Origin: Sitta carolinensis
Taxonomy: Eukaryota; Chordata; Aves; Passeriformes; Sittidae
Length of the DNA stretch: 64,000 nt
Direction of reading: 5' to 3'
NCBI GenBank assembly: GCA_032173965.1
Contig: JAVUNC010000019.1
Span: forward strand, 9,845,234 to 9,909,233
A program made the position numbers and the translations under genes. Shown here one piece after another: positions 1 through 13,900 of the stretch; within the stretch, counting starts at the first letter, position 1, and every line of letters begins with the position of its first letter. Under the pieces are notes generated by a model, which had not been told where the DNA came from, did not search any database, and worked only from the letters and a program-made list of their open reading frames with translations.

Positions 1-3000
1 GTGGAAAATGTAACACTACATTTCACTATTTCACTTGCAACACTTAAACTGCGGGTATGAAGACTATCAAAGAGACAGTCAGCTTGCAAGTAAACAAATT
101 ATTCATTTTGTTCAGTGTGTTTCAAAGGAAAGAACCCACATGTACACTTCAGCACTCCAATCTCTTGGGACCTAAATGTCATTGAGCAATACCTGGATAT
201 TGTTCAGCTCTGCACATGCCTCAGTGCTTCCCTGGTTTGCTGAGCCATCCTGTGGTGCACTGTTCACGCTCTGCACTGCTATGACTCCATCCAGGTGACA
301 ATCTCAAAGCATTTTTGAGACACAAATGAATTAATTCTCACCCACTGATGCAAGGAGAGATTAAGTGACTTCCTCAGGGAAACAAAACCCAGCCTTGATT
401 CAAGCCTCGGGCTGCAGTCTGGCACTTCAGTAGTCTCGTAGTCACAGCAAAGTCCAAAAGTTCACTCTAAGTTAACAACATTCTGCTTTCCAGCACATCT
501 TGCTCAGGTGATGCAAATAAATGAGAGAGTTGTAGCTGCAGAAATGAACCCATTCATAAATCATAAAACGGGGCCAGAAGTCAGATCTCTCTCTTCCTCC
601 CAGATACCACACCGTATTTTCTGATGTCTGCAATTAGTTGTGACAGCAGAAGGACCTATCCCCCCAAGCTAAATAACACAGCTAAAAATGAACAGCAAAC
701 ATCACCCTATTGTCACATCATTGCCCAGCTAATACCAAAAAGGCTGGAACTGACTTGCAGAGAAAGAACAACTTTGCTGCAGGAAAAGCAAATGCCCTAA
801 TGACATGTGCCATACAAATCTAAGCCATCATTTCTTCTTCTAAGCCAAATGGACAGCTGGAAGACCCAAGGGTTAAAACCACTAATGCAGATCAAAACTC
901 AAAAGGCACGCTACCTTTCCAAGAAATCATAGGCTTTCATCCCCTTCTTTCCAAAGAACTTTAAAAACACATTCAAAGAAAAGAGATAGAAAGAAGATGA
1001 GACAGAACTTTTATTTCTCCACATACTTTTGAAAGTCCCACTTTGAGACGCTCCTGTAGGCAGAAGGAAAGACCATCACTATGCAATGAAATAGAGTATT
1101 GACTGTCCAGACAATAACTAATGGGACTATTGCAGGACTAGAGGAACTATCAGTTCTCAGAGTGCTTTCATTTACCTGTTTGCTTTCAGCCATTTGCAGC
1201 AAGGGCATGCTATTCAAACAATAAAATATGGAAAATACAGTGAAGGACATGCAGCTAAAGGGTAAGAGTTACTGAAGAAGGAAATATTAACTTAACTGTT
1301 GTCACGTATTCACTGCTTCAGTACACAGCTCATTCTTCACAAATGCACTGCAGCAAAAATACAGTCATTCACTTCTTATCTCTGAGCTCTGTATTCACCC
1401 TATTTTTATTTTTCTTTAAAGAAAATATTAATTCCTTATCAAGGAATGCCAATTTCTCTTAACTTGCAGGGATTATAGGAAGCGTATCTTCTCTACCTGC
1501 ATGATAGACCAGAATATATCAAAGTTTCTGGTTCACCTCTTAGCTGAAGTTGTTTTCTGCATTATGTTTAAAACCTTTAAGCTTCAAAGGTTGATAAAGC
1601 ATTAATGCATTGCTAAAGCAGGAGCTCTGGTGCTTGAGAACAGACACTGGAGTGAATAATGTTGTGGTAGAGATCATTCTGGAGATTTTAACAGAAACTG
1701 AGCACATTCACCTCATTACCTATGGAAACCATCTCTTCCCACTAAGTTGCATTTATCTATTTCCATATATACAACAAGTTTATGAGACAATGTGGGATGT
1801 GCTCCCAGGTCAGAAAACAAATACAACTATTCATTATAGTAATACAAACTGAGGATATGACCTCTATTTTCAATGAAGTGACTCAAGTCTCTCCATATGA
1901 AAGAACACAGGGTCTGAGAGGATGCTTTACTTAGCAGCAGGAAGACAATTAGAACAGATACAAAACATCAGATTATCCAAATGTTTCTGATCTCATGAAA
2001 CCACTTTTTTCCCACTGTTTCCTTCTTAAAAGACAAAGTATGTCTTGTTAAGATGTACAGCTCTTTCATTCCATCTCCAGTCATTTCCAGTTTCACCCAG
2101 GGGATGCAAAAAGTGATACCCAACACTGCAGGGTGTGGCAGCATGTATTGAGCCCTGTAAGCATGGAATGAGATGAGCATCACCAAAGCAGGAAGGGCTG
2201 AGGCAGCACAGACCCATCTCATTGCCCCAGCCATGTCAACAATATACAAACAACAGTTTGTACTGTCAAACTAATCATATGAGACAAGGGTTATTTTCCA
2301 AAATCTTGCATCATTTGAGCTCTCTTAGACTCAGGTTGACTTCAGGTTGTCCCCCTGAATATGATATGCTTTTTTAGATGAATTTGGAGCATAAGCAGCT
2401 GCACACTGCACAACTTTATAATGAGATTTTGATTTCATTCCATTAGGGTTTGTTTGGTCTTCACTGTGACCAAAGAAGCTAATTCATATTTACCAAGGTC
2501 AGTCTCCATCATCACTCGTGGCATGGTCATACCAATTCCATGTCATGACTGACCCCCATGTCACCAAAGAGCAAGAACATAAAAAAGGTTTGCTAGAACA
2601 GTTAAGAAGTGCGTTTTGAGCTGTAAAGAAAGATTTGGCCTCTTGCACTTTCCTTTTTCTGAATATATATGATCAGGTTTTTGCTGCTTTTTATGCCAGG
2701 GTTATTCTGAGCCCCACTTATGGCACTGTGCTCCTCCAACTACATGGAAGATTCTGTACTAAAGACACAAATATTTATGTAAGACAAAAGGTGACAAAGG
2801 GACAAATAGAAGTGCAACACTCGCTCTTGAAGTGCCAGCTTGTGCCAAACAGATTGTGCCAGATGCAGAGATCAATTATTCCACAATATTGCCAACTGTC
2901 TCCAGCATTTGTTCAGGATATTCAGGGGCAGTGGGTGGAGGCCAAGGGAAAATAAAAGCAGCTCGTGTACTAACTGGGCTATTTGGTGTTTTTCAGGATG

Positions 3001-4384
3001 GCAAACGCCTCTCACTCTAATGAGCAGAACAAATGCTAATGGGCCTCAGTTCATTGCAGCCAGGAGAAAAGGTCAGGCTGAACAGAGAGCTGCAGAACTC
3101 CCTGCAAACCAAGCATCTATTTAATCAGCACAATGAGGCCAAGCACATTATCCAGAGGCAATCATATTGTTTCTCAAATACACTCTGACATGTTAAAACA
3201 ACAGTCCAGCACAATGAGAGGCTCTTTGTGCTACTGTGGGACACTTTGAAGCTGTGACTGTCAATTTCGTGGATTTGTGTCAAATGTTCAGTGTGATGAA
3301 AGATGTGAGTGTTACTCCAAGTCTTCCCATTAAATGAACCTCTGTGACAAAGTACTTCAACAAAGTCATGTTGAAATACTTGGGCAACAATGTCACACAA
3401 TTGTGCTGAAGATCTCACGTAAATGACATGACAGAAAAAGACACCAGGCAAAGCAGAACTAAAGGGTTGCTCCAGCAGGTCTTCACTATTTCACAAGAAA
3501 AAAATAGAACTCATCAGCTCAAACAACTAAGTGAAGAGAAATCTTTAACAAATTCTCCACAATTTTTATATATTTATCATTTTCTGAATTTAGGGCAGCA
3601 AATATCTGCAAACACATTAATCTTATGCATAAGTGTGGGGGTCATCTCATTCGTAGCAGAGGCCAGCATTCACAAATATTTCTACAATGAAATGTGAAAA
3701 ATATATCTAGTCTAATAAATTGACCTAATAAATACAATAAGAGCATGTCAATTTAATCCTTAATAACTGTTCACTCATATTTTTTAAAAAGTATAAATAT
3801 GCCAATACTCTAATCCAAAAGGCAGACATTCATACTTAACCTGGGCATTACTGTAACCACAGTCACATGAGAGGATCAAAAAGCAAATGTTGCTCAATAT
3901 GTGCTGCTGCCATAGAAGTGTGAAAACAGGGCAGAATCTGCCACTGATTGAGCCAACGAAATTTTGCTGAGAAAATCAGATAGCATTCCATATTTCCAAT
4001 TATAGGTTCTCCCACTACCCCCTGTTTCTTCTTTACAGCCTGCTGTATTCATTATTTAATAGCTCAAAGTGTTCAATCTCCTTGCCTCTGAACACTGCCC
4101 CAATTTGTGCTCAGTTTCCAATTAGAATTTAGCTGAAGACAACAGATCAGCTGGAGACAGTCAGGAGAGGTGCAGGTCCTGCTGGAAACACTGGGCCCTG
4201 CAGATGACCTGTCAGAGCTTCAGCATCATGTTTCCATGCCAACTGAGAACACATGGAGAGGTACTGAAGGAACTGTAATTGGGAAGGAAAAGTATCAGGA
4301 ATTCTACTTCATCTGCTTTCTGGAAGAATCATTGCAAGGACAATGACAATTTACAAGCAAATATGGTGTGAGGCATTTAGGCAC
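1..4384. other. Unique AT-rich non-coding sequence
   Basis: No gene, RNA gene or interspersed repeat is recognisable here. Reading frames on both strands stay at or below about 108 codons, overlap one another on opposite strands, and show no protein family features. The stretch at 2.6-3.1 kb has three overlapping frames of 62-106 codons, but none looks like a known domain. It is most simply intergenic or intronic bird DNA. Confidence 0.6.
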
Positions 4385-4452
4385 ATGGCTTGGTGGCTGG
4401 GTTAATGGTTGGATTTGATGATCTTAGAAGCCTTTTCCAACCTAAGTGATTC
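4385..4452 (+). mobile_element. CR1 LINE, short 3' tail fragment
   Basis: The segment carries the characteristic end of avian CR1 elements: a run reading TTGGATTTGATGATCTTAGA, followed closely by CCTTTTCCAACCTAA and a degraded GATTC end motif. CR1 copies are normally cut short at the 5' end, so a tail of under 100 bases is typical. The copy is on the plus strand and has several substitutions from the usual tail, so it is old. No coding part remains. The subfamily cannot be assigned by eye. Confidence 0.7.
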
Positions 4453-5262
4453 AAAAAGCAAAAATGAAGTTTTTCACCTTCCAGACAGTCCCACTCTCTA
4501 GAGCTCTAGATTTAGGCATTCCAGGCACCTCTGCTTCCATGTAAGTGTTTGCCATGCCCAGGTCAGAGACTTGCCTGTCCCACATTTAAACCACTCAAGT
4601 TGACCTCTGGCCCTCGGGTCTCTCAACCTTGGATTTCAGACCCCCAATGCCCAGGTGAGAGCACTGGCAGCAGGGTGCCCTATCCCTTAGAGAGTTCTGG
4701 TCTCAAACCAATCCCTTTCTGCTCTCTTCATTCTGTGGTTACCACAAGCCACTGCTGTGAGTATCCTCTGTTTCCTTTCCAGGTGAATTTGGCTCTGACC
4801 ATGTTAAAGGATTACTCAGGCAGGAGAAGCAGAGCTGACATAGCAGGCTGCAGTGTGATGATAGGTGCACTATATGGACAAGTGGGTATCTACCTCACAT
4901 TTTCAAAACTGATCCTCTTCAGCATCCAGCACAGGATGGATCACATCCCTCTTGGTTCACCAGCTGAGATTTGGTCCCTGGAGCAGCTTTTCAAAGTCTC
5001 ACAGCTCCACTGGCCCCATGAGCCTCCCTGCTCCAGGACTGGCTCTTAGCCCTGTCTAAAGGTCCTTACTGTCTTATTATTTACATCAGCAAATGAGGGG
5101 CCCTGACTATCTCACATCTCTGGAGCCTGCCTGGTGAGTTCCATCCTGGTCTGAGTTTGAGGTGTATTTACATGACCAGCAACACAAGCGAGCCAAAATG
5201 AATTCTGAGGGAGAAATGTAAGTCTTGCAATGTGTCTCTGTGGGAATTTGGAGTTACAATTT
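4453..5262. other. Unassigned interval, slightly GC-richer, between repeats
   Basis: This stretch holds an open frame of 166 codons on the plus strand (4549-5049), the longest in the window outside the GC-rich repeat. Its predicted product matches no family I know. It is rich in Pro, Ser and Leu with no clear domain, signal peptide or membrane pattern, and no splice-site context stands out. I treat it as a chance frame. The interval lies between two retroelement fragments and could itself be very old repeat sequence. Confidence 0.4.
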
Positions 5263-5740
5263 TGTCTTGGTTTAAGACAATTAATGGGCAGACACTCCAA
5301 AATTAGTTACCTCCCCTTCTATTTTTAACCCCTTACCTTTCACCCATAAGAAGAGATGAATGTGAGAAGACATGAATGAAAAAATAACAGTTTACTAAAA
5401 CACAAAACAGCAACAACCAAAATGCCAGTAATAAGCACCTGACAGAGAGATGCCAAATGTCATGGATTCCCTGAGAACAAAGGAAACCACATGGCAGAGA
5501 AAACCCCTCTCAACTCAACCTTCCCCCTGGAAGAGAAAAACAGGAAGATGAGAGTGTACAGAGAACTTCTGGCAGCAAATGCAGGGAACCGACTCCATCC
5601 AGAGCAGTTCCAAACCTCTGGGGCAAATTTCTGTGAGAAAAATGAGATTGGCTGGTGGCTCTGTCACCTGTGGTGGCAGCTCATAGGATATAAATGGGGT
5701 TAATTTGTCCCTAAAGTTTGTACCTCCTGTCCCCTGGCTT
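5263..5740 (+). mobile_element. Probable degraded endogenous retrovirus LTR (ERVL-like), solo
   Basis: The segment opens with TGTCTTGGTTTAAGAC, close to the start of common songbird ERVL-type LTRs. About 120 bases on it has AATAACAGTTTACTAAAA, which resembles a conserved internal stretch of the same LTRs. GC-rich and A-rich blocks alternate as in an LTR, and a TATAAA-like box lies near 5690. I see no internal retroviral genes and no second LTR, so it would be a solo LTR left by recombination. The right boundary is uncertain, and the identification rests on remembered consensus features. Confidence 0.45.
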
Positions 5741-6154
5741 CACTAATGATCTCTGTCTCTTTAAGCCTCTGTTTAATTACATCATTCCTTGTTCATGTCA
5801 TATTGGTCATTAATGCCTTTACAGTTTAATGCAGCACCACAAATGAACACAGAGCATTTCACAGAGCTGAAACTGCAGTAATGCTTCATTTGGTATTCCT
5901 ATCAAATGGAAATAGAACGAGCAGGCAGAAATGTGCTAGAAATGCAAAGAGGCGCAGGGAAAATATTTGGTGTTTACAAGTTGCACCTGCTTCAAGTGTT
6001 CCACATTTCTGTACACATCTGAGTTTCAGTAGCAGTTAAGGTGAATTAATTCCACCAAAAAAAAAAAAAAATCTTTGGATTTTTCTGATTGCTTACTTCC
6101 AGGACAACCCCTTTTACTCATCCAGCTGAGAAGATGAAAGGGTTGAAAGCAGAC
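5741..6154. other. Non-coding spacer with A15 tract
   Basis: Between the LTR-like segment and the CR1 copy there is no gene. A run of 15 adenines lies at 6057-6071. The rest is unique-looking AT-rich sequence. Confidence 0.5.
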
Positions 6155-6802
6155 CTATCGAGATGGACTGGAGGGGGCTGGTGGATGAAAAGCTAGACAC
6201 CATCCATCAGTGTGCATTTACAGCCCAGAAAAATAACTGTATCCTGGGCTGCACAAAAGGAGGAGTGGACAGCAGGGTGAGGGAGGTGGTTCTGCCTCTC
6301 TGCTTTGGTCTGGTGAAACCATTCTCTGTTCAGTTCTGCAGACCTCAGCACAGGAAAGACAGGAACCTGCTCAGGCAGGTCCAGAGGAGGGACACAGAAA
6401 TGATCAGGGGGATGGAACATCTCTCCTAGGAAGAAAAGCTGAGAGAGTTGGGGTTGTTCACCCTGGAGACAAGAAGGCTTTATGTACACCTTATTGAGAC
6501 CTTTCAATACTCAAAGGGGTCTTACTAGATAGTGACAGACATTTTAATAGGGTCTACAGCAACAGGACAAGGGGTTTTAAACGAAAAGATGGCAGTTCCA
6601 GAATGAATCATGAACAGGGTGGTCAAACACTGGAACAGGTTGCCCAGAGAGGTTGTAGATGCCCCTTTTTTCCATTCGAGGTGAGGTTGGGTGGGACTCC
6701 GAGCAACCTGATCTAGTTAAAGATACCCCTGCTCATTGCAGGGGGTTTGGACTAGATGGCTTTAATGATCTCATTCAAACCAAACTATTCCATGATCTTT
6801 GG
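6155..6802 (+). mobile_element. CR1 LINE, 3' part: end of reverse-transcriptase ORF plus 3' UTR
   Basis: CR1 is the dominant non-LTR retrotransposon of birds; its ORF2 encodes endonuclease and reverse transcriptase. This copy is truncated at the 5' end and keeps only the last part of ORF2 and the 3' UTR. The translated frame at 6163-6429 shows the conserved C-terminal pattern, including LVDEKLD, a block around AAQK..ILGC, REVVLPLC, and QVQRRDTEMIRGMEHLS, then a premature stop. A short stretch around the PHLEYCVQFWG region of the family is shortened and altered. Downstream are the familiar CR1 blocks: GAGAGAGTTGGGGTTGTTCA, GGACAAGGGGTTTTAAA, CAGGTTGCCCAGAGAGGTTG and a final TTTGGACTAGATGG. The copy ends near 6800 in a degraded ATTCCATGAT tail. 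It is inactive, and it is the most complete CR1 copy in the window. Confidence 0.93.
6163..6429 (+). pseudogene. Remnant of CR1 ORF2 (reverse transcriptase C-terminus)
   Basis: This 88-codon frame is the decayed C-terminal end of the CR1 polyprotein, downstream of the reverse-transcriptase catalytic core, so no active-site residues remain. The apparent start methionine is internal to the original ORF and has no meaning as an initiation site. The stop after EHLS falls where intact elements continue with a Y-E/D-x-R-L-R-E-L-G-L-F segment; the following bases still encode much of that pattern. It should not be annotated as a host gene. Confidence 0.85.
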
Positions 6803-9800
6803 TTTTAACTTCTCCTTCTGCACTGAATCCACAAGTCCATTAATGCTCTCACTTTGATCTTTCCAGTGCTGCTAAAATCCCTCCTTTCCCTCTGCTAACA
6901 AGCCCAGGAATACACTGGAATATTCCTAGCCTCCAATCCCACATTATCCCATTATCCATAACTCTCTCTCATATACCCCTATGCCATGCTTTCAAAATAC
7001 TAGTAGAGAATCAGCTTCCCAAAGCATCAACATTCACATATGTTCTTCCCTAACGAGAAACAATCTCAAAAAAAAGGAGCTATAAAACCCATGAAGGTGG
7101 CTTTTTTCTCTTTCACTAAGAATAATCTTCATTATGCCATGAGCAACTTGTTAGACAGCTGCATGACAGAATCATTGAAAGATTACATTTAAAAATTAGC
7201 TGAAAGCATTATGAAGCTGAATAAAATGTCATTTGGAAACAATTTCAGAATTACAGAAGATTTGTTTTGGCAGTGTTTAGTATAACCAGCGTGCAACTGG
7301 GTACTGGATGAATGCAAGTTCTAATACAGAAGTAATTTTTTTAAAATATATTAGTTAAGAAATTACAGTATGATGCATAAGAGCAACACTGACATCATTA
7401 TATAATCTTTGAAGCATTGTAGGACAGTCAAAATGCATCACATACAGACCTTTCAAATAAACCAGCATTGAGCTTTAGAGATATTCATATTGCAAATAAT
7501 GTATCAGCCTGGACCCATCCCACTTCTTTGTCTTAAGTGCTGTGTGAAAACACACAGAGAAAATAAAAGCAAACTGCATTAAAATAACAGCGAAAAAATT
7601 ATTTCCAGATATAAAACCCCCTGAAAAGGTATGTGACTACTGGAAACATTTGATATTTGTCCTGTTATGCCTAAGCATGAAGATAAATGCCACAAGCAGG
7701 TTAGTTTCTGGCAAGAAAATATTTTTGAAGCATTTTTTATAGGATTCTTATTTAACTATGAATTAGAGCCCGTTTGTATGGCTCATGGTATTCTCTTAGC
7801 TCTTTTTCAGTACATCTAAGAATGCAGATCCCATAGCCTCTCCAAACAGGTTGTTCCACCCTCACATTTCAGGGGGCATTTCATACATTCATGGTTAAAG
7901 AAACAAGAAAAAAATACTCATTGAAAAAGAATTTACAAATTAGGTATTGTAAATTTTAATATGATCTGCCATTTGTCTGGGCAAACAACAGTTGGCCTTC
8001 AGTGCAACAACAAAGTAAAAGATGCAGAATAACGTGCTCCCAAACCTCATCTCCAAAAATACCTGTTTGAAATCCTTCCACAAGTACTGGCCATTAGTTA
8101 GAGCAGCTATGGATATCCAATATAAACACTTATTTTATCATTTCATAGATATTATGTTCATGGTGTCAATAGCTTCCTGTGTCTGAAAGTTCTACAGTTA
8201 AATCAAAAGTTGTACTGAAAAATATTTTATCAGTTCCAGATTTCCCTTTTCAATATGACCATGTTTATTTCAATCTGATTCTTCAACAGAAGTTAAATGT
8301 ACATAAAAAAATAGACATAGTAAAAGAATTAGGTATAAAACTATTTCAAGGCAGTCCCTCTAATTTTCTGTGTTGTCCTTTCCTTGGATATGGATCTTAA
8401 TTCCCTTAGCCTCAGTCATTCCTTTTCCTAGTGAAATGCAAAAAGGTACTACCAGTTACTACCACATGGTCACTTTGCTATATTTTTTGCATTGGTCATA
8501 AAGTAATCCATTAGGGATACATCCTTGTACTCCTGCAGGTGCTCTTTACTGTTTGATATTAATTTACAGGGAGAAATTATTTCCCTTCCTTCCTGCAGTT
8601 TAATAAGGATTAGCCAGTGCAGTTACTGCAGAAATAAGCCAAACAAAAATATTTCAAAAAGTGAACTTTTTCTTAGTACCAAACTGTTTTGACAACATGC
8701 ATGCTCAGCTCTGGAGATGATGAGTCCTCTCATAGCTGCTGAACCCATGAACTTTGATTTTCTCTCCCTAGAGGTTATTATAGATTTCCATGGGTTTGTG
8801 CACAGAGGAAATCAAGACCGTATTTTCCATCGATTCCAGCCCTGCAGAAGTCAATAATCCTAAAAAAGAGCATTTAAAAAGATCCTGTGTGGGCTTTGTT
8901 GTAGCTGTTCACCTATTTTTATCCATTAATTATAAAATAATGTGCAACTCAGAGAGATAAAAAGTCAGTTTAAAGGCACTGTTGGAAGGAAAACTAAGCC
9001 TTCTGCAGTGAAAGAGCTGGAAAACACTGAAGTCCCCCAGGACAGCTCATGATGTTCATCTGAGAACCTCTGCACTACTTCACTTCAGGAAAACCTACCT
9101 CAATCACCACAGTCCCCATAACCTCCCACAGTTCTAGCAGGTCCTCCCTCTTGAAAGAACATCCTGACTTCCTATATTTCTTTTTAATCCAACAGAAGTT
9201 TCTCTAAGAAGGAAGAAGTCAACATTTCAGTCAGATTAGGGTGCGGGACGTGTGGCTTTCAGTGAAAGAATAAAACACCAATGGATGCTTCTTAAGCAAC
9301 ATTCATTTCTGTGCTGTGAAAGGATCATACCATAATACACAGAAAATCCATAAGTAATGATTTTTTGTTGTTCTTTACTATATCTCATCCTGCTTTCCCA
9401 CTAAGACCTGCCTGTCAATATCATGTATCCCCAGTATTCAGGTGCATTTGGAATTTCTTGGCTTTACTGTTATTGAAGGAAAGGTTTCACAAAATTATTT
9501 TCTTTATTTTTCTCCTGGCAGGAAAATCCCTGCTCAGGTCAGTTCTAACTGCAAGTACAGCATGGACATTTATGAAGTGCAAAATAACCTGCAAGGGAAA
9601 TTTAACCTAATTTAATCTAATTTGATAATTTACCAAAAGTTTGACTTCTACCATTGTACTTCTTAAGTAGCTCCGACTTATTCAGAGAATCAGGACTCAT
9701 ATCAGACACAGGAATAAAAGTTAAAACGGTGTCTTGAGGTCTGGGGCTCATTTTAAATAGATTTTTGAATTATCTCCCAACATTTTGTCAAGCACACAAA

Positions 9801-10888
9801 GTCAAAACACAGTTACTCAGAGCTACTTCACAGCCATTCCCAGCCAAGGCTCAACCTGCTTGCACCAAATGGGATCTTCTTCTCTGTAACCAAGACAAAT
9901 TAACAGACTATTGTCATGGGGATGTATAAGAAGTACCTCAAAATTCAGTGGGAAGTTATTATGCAAGAAGCATTCACACAAGCATGCTACAGATAACAAA
10001 CAAGGAGGCTGTGGTTAAAGGAATCACAGGAATACTTTCTTTCAAAAGATGTAGGAGATGATCAGAGCAGAGGTTGCCACAAGAGTCAAGACTAAAGAAA
10101 GTCAACATGGCCTTTTGTTTGCAGATTACTGAAAAAAAATCAATAAATCTACAAAATCAGATTCTTCAGATGCTATTTTAACCTATTCTCATGTTAAAGT
10201 ATTACTTGTGGTGATTCAGCTATCGAGTAATTTGGCCCACTTGCATTATCTTTATTTTAGAGTTGAATGCATAGATATTGATGTGTATGGAATGCTTAGG
10301 AGATGCTTTTCTTCCAAATCACAAAGAAACACCCAATGATATTTTCAGATTTTGTTTCTACTGGTATAAAAAAATCAGCTTCTATATTTATGACACACAT
10401 AGGATTACTGAATATATCTTCCTTTAAAAATAGGAGTTGCTAATAATAGTCCACAAAATCCTATTGTGTCTGGAGATGTTTTCATGCTTTTCTCCAATTT
10501 CTTGCAAGTTCACCAAGAGCTTCAAGCTGCAAATGTCTCATTGTAATCACATTCACCCAAATAACATGGTTTTCACAGACTTGGTTAAAAAAAAAAACAC
10601 ACACACAAACAAAAAACCCACCTTGTGTCATCATAATTTGGTAGTTTTTACTGTGGAAGCTTCTTGTGTTCCACAAAGATATTTCAATACAGTTTTATTC
10701 TATCAGGAGGTTCAACAATTTCAGGACAACTCTTTGGATGGTTTTAATCCATTACTTCCAAAGTAACTGAGTAGACTACACTTGTACTAGCATCTCAAAG
10801 GTGCATGGAAAATTTAGATGTTCAAACAAGTTTCAAAACTGATCAGTACAGCTGAGTTGCTTCATTTTGTCAAGAGGAAGAGAGGGTT
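6803..10888. other. Unique AT-rich non-coding sequence
   Basis: No gene or clear interspersed repeat is seen. A (CA)n-like patch with an A run lies near 10585-10610. Open frames are short and on both strands. The sequence has many homeodomain-type ATTA and TAAT words, as expected from its composition. Confidence 0.55.
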
Positions 10889-10969
10889 AAAAAATAATTA
10901 AAATATTAAAAATATTAAGATAAAAATATTTTAAATATTGGAGATATAGTAATATTGAAATATTGAAAT
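10889..10969. repeat. Irregular AATATT-type AT-rich tandem repeat
   Basis: The segment repeats AATATT or close variants (AAATATT, AATATTG) many times in about 80 bases, with variable spacing of 5-12 bases. It is a low-complexity AT tract that could unwind easily. Nothing else marks it as functional. Confidence 0.6.
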
Positions 10970-13900
10970 GTTGAAACAGAATGGAGGAATGGACTGTGGG
11001 AAGAACAACTTCCCACAACAGGGGTCAACAGGGCAAAAATGTGGGTGGTGCAGTTGGGACAGAAAGTCACCACTAGTATGAGGGATTCAATGTGGGAAAA
11101 ATAAAACAAAACAGTTTCATTCAGACTGCAAGAAAAAGCTCATTGGTAAGAGCTAAGCAGTCTTCCATCAAGCCCTCACTGACAGAAACGCTGAAAATCT
11201 CAAGGCCATTTAGAGTTTTCTATCCATCAAATTGAGCTTATCTTTCTCCCCCACTAATGTTTTTAAATGCATTCTAAATAAATCTGTTGTCAGCTGAACA
11301 GTTTTTAACTACAGATTCAATTTAACTTGTTCCCTATCACACAATTAAAACAAAATAACAGCAGCAGCACAGACAGGAGCCCAGAAAAAAAGACCCTTTT
11401 GTTCAGTATCTGCAGGGAAGGAAAGCATGAAATGTTGATGCTCTGGTGGCAGGTCCTGTAAACCAAGTAACCAGATATATGAGACCATTGTCATGGACAA
11501 GGGAGACACTGGAGGGAGGGAACTTCACAAATCACAAACTTCCATTTCTTCCTTTTGTTAGGCAATATCTCCACTGCTCAGTACAGAAAATACTGGCTCT
11601 GCTCCTGTAACTGCACTCGAGGGTTAAGGTCAGGAGATCCTTGTTGTAAATTTGAATCATTGGTTGATCTGGTGGATTCCAGATGAAGGCTCCAGCCCCA
11701 TCCCCATGGAGACAGCAGGTGCTTGGAAGACACTGACTGTTCCTGGTGTGCTCAGGTCCCACAAGTTCCAGCCCTGACCACTCAGCTCTGAGCTCAGCTC
11801 TTTATCTTGATCTCTCCCCAGATAGCATTTCACAGCAGTAAAGTTCCAAGAGACAAAGAGGGGAGAAATTGCACATCTCTACCCTCCTTTATTCCCTACT
11901 CAAATTGATGAAAACAGGTTAAAAAGGGGGAATTTTGTTCTGCAGAGATCTTTCATTGAAATGAAGCACAAAGGGTGGAGCTACATTTTTCTACTGAAAT
12001 AGAAACAAATGTTTTGAGGGATAATATGTAAAACATGATTTCCCCTTCAAATTTCAAATACATCACATTCCTTTCAGCAGAAATTGAGATAAACTGTGGA
12101 ATTATTCAGAGAACAAATTCTCCTGACCTTTCCATAGTTATTTTGCAGCAGCTCCAGTTACATCTATCACACAACATAAAATGCTATTAAGAAGGTGTTA
12201 GGAAAATCCCAGCAGTGGTACAAAAATGTGTGTAAACATGTAACTCATACACTAAAAATATTTGTATTTTTACAAGTAAGAAACGAGGGGAAACCCAGAA
12301 TGGTATCAAACTATCAGTACAGCCAATAAAATAACATTTTACAAGGCATGCTAAGTGGCTTTCCAAAACTGGGCTATTTGTCAAATATATGCAAACTAAT
12401 AAAACTATTCTGTGTGCTTCTCCCCTCAGATTCATGGAATATTTTTATCAAGATACAAGCATGACAGGCACATTCTGTCTTCACTGAGATTACTACTGAG
12501 AGCTGACTCATTCCATATTGTGCATTTATCTCTGAATACTGCATTTTCCTCTGCAGTATGAGGAAAAGAATAGGCTTAAACACTAAAAAGAAAACTCTAC
12601 ACCCATCTTATCCAAGCTCTTTTCCCCAGCTTAATGAAGATAGCCCTCCCCATTAAAAAACTCACTAAGAAACACATTTCACATCCCAACTTTTCTCTAG
12701 GACTCTAGTAAATAATGTAAATAATCTCCTGTGCTTTCAATGTAATTGAATAGGTAACACCTTCTAAAATAGATGTTTCTTTTAAAAAAGAAAGCAAACT
12801 CTAAAATCAAATAAGGGAGAAACTGCACCAAGGTATCCTTTAAGCAACTAAAGCAGAACCTTACAAACCTTAAAGGTTGTTTGTAACATGATTCTATGGT
12901 AATTTATCCTAAGCAAGTACCTGAATGTGAATTTTTCAGGCTTTATAGACTGAGTCATTGATTCTTATCAGTGAGCCATCATGTATTATTCAATTAGTGC
13001 TACTTTTCTTGACACCTATAACAAGGACTTATTAACATTTAATTTGTCCAGAAATAGCTATTCATTGATGCTATTCAATGGGAATATTAGAAAGTCTCAA
13101 CAGACAGGTTATATACAAAAGGAAGAGGGAAAGTATATCTCTTTCTATATAACTATATCACTATATATATATAACTATAAATAATATCACTACTACTACT
13201 ACCATCTTCAGCAGAAGCTGGGCTCATCCTTTTGACCAACTCAGTAATTTAACAGCATCAATATAAATGTACAAAATGTCTGCTTATTAAATTTAGCCAC
13301 ATAGAAAGTGAAAAGTGTGAAGTTTCAGTGTAAAATATGCCCTTTTTTACCTGTGAATTTACAAATATTTGGCTGCACTATTTATGTGGCATCAAAAAGT
13401 CCTTAATTGCAGGGAAAAAGGACCAGAAAGGCAAGGACCAGCAAGAAGGATGCTCTTTCTACCTTGTGCTTCTCAGGAACATAAGGCAAATGGGACAAAG
13501 AACCCCCATCTAATGTTACGTTCATTCTGGGTGTAATTAAAAATAAAGACAATAGAAGTCACTGAAATAACTCTCCAACATTGTTTTAATTAGGCCCTCT
13601 GTTAGTAAGAATAAAATAGTAATGAACACTCAGAATGTCCTCATAAGACTCAGATTTAGTTCTCATCTTCCAGACAGAGTCATTCCAAATTTATGCACAA
13701 TGCTCCTTGAAAGATGCAAAAATTAAAACATTTGTTCTGTAGAAATGTCTCAGTTGAAGCTCTTGCCTCCCAGACTTGCTACATTAATGTGAACATACTG
13801 AACCTTGCAAAGGAAAACCTTCAAGAGGTTTCTTCCAGTCACTTTTGTCTTCACTGTGACATGGACCTGTCCCAAACTTAAAACAAAAAGTACCAGTTCA

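Noticed and set aside
4549..5049. 166-codon plus-strand frame as a gene
   Set aside because: No family resemblance, no domain, no splice or promoter context, and a locally GC-richer composition that lengthens chance frames.
12857..12900. CR1 tail-like words (CCTTAAAGG and GATTCTATGG)
   Set aside because: The match is short, with a diverged middle, and could be chance in AT-rich DNA.
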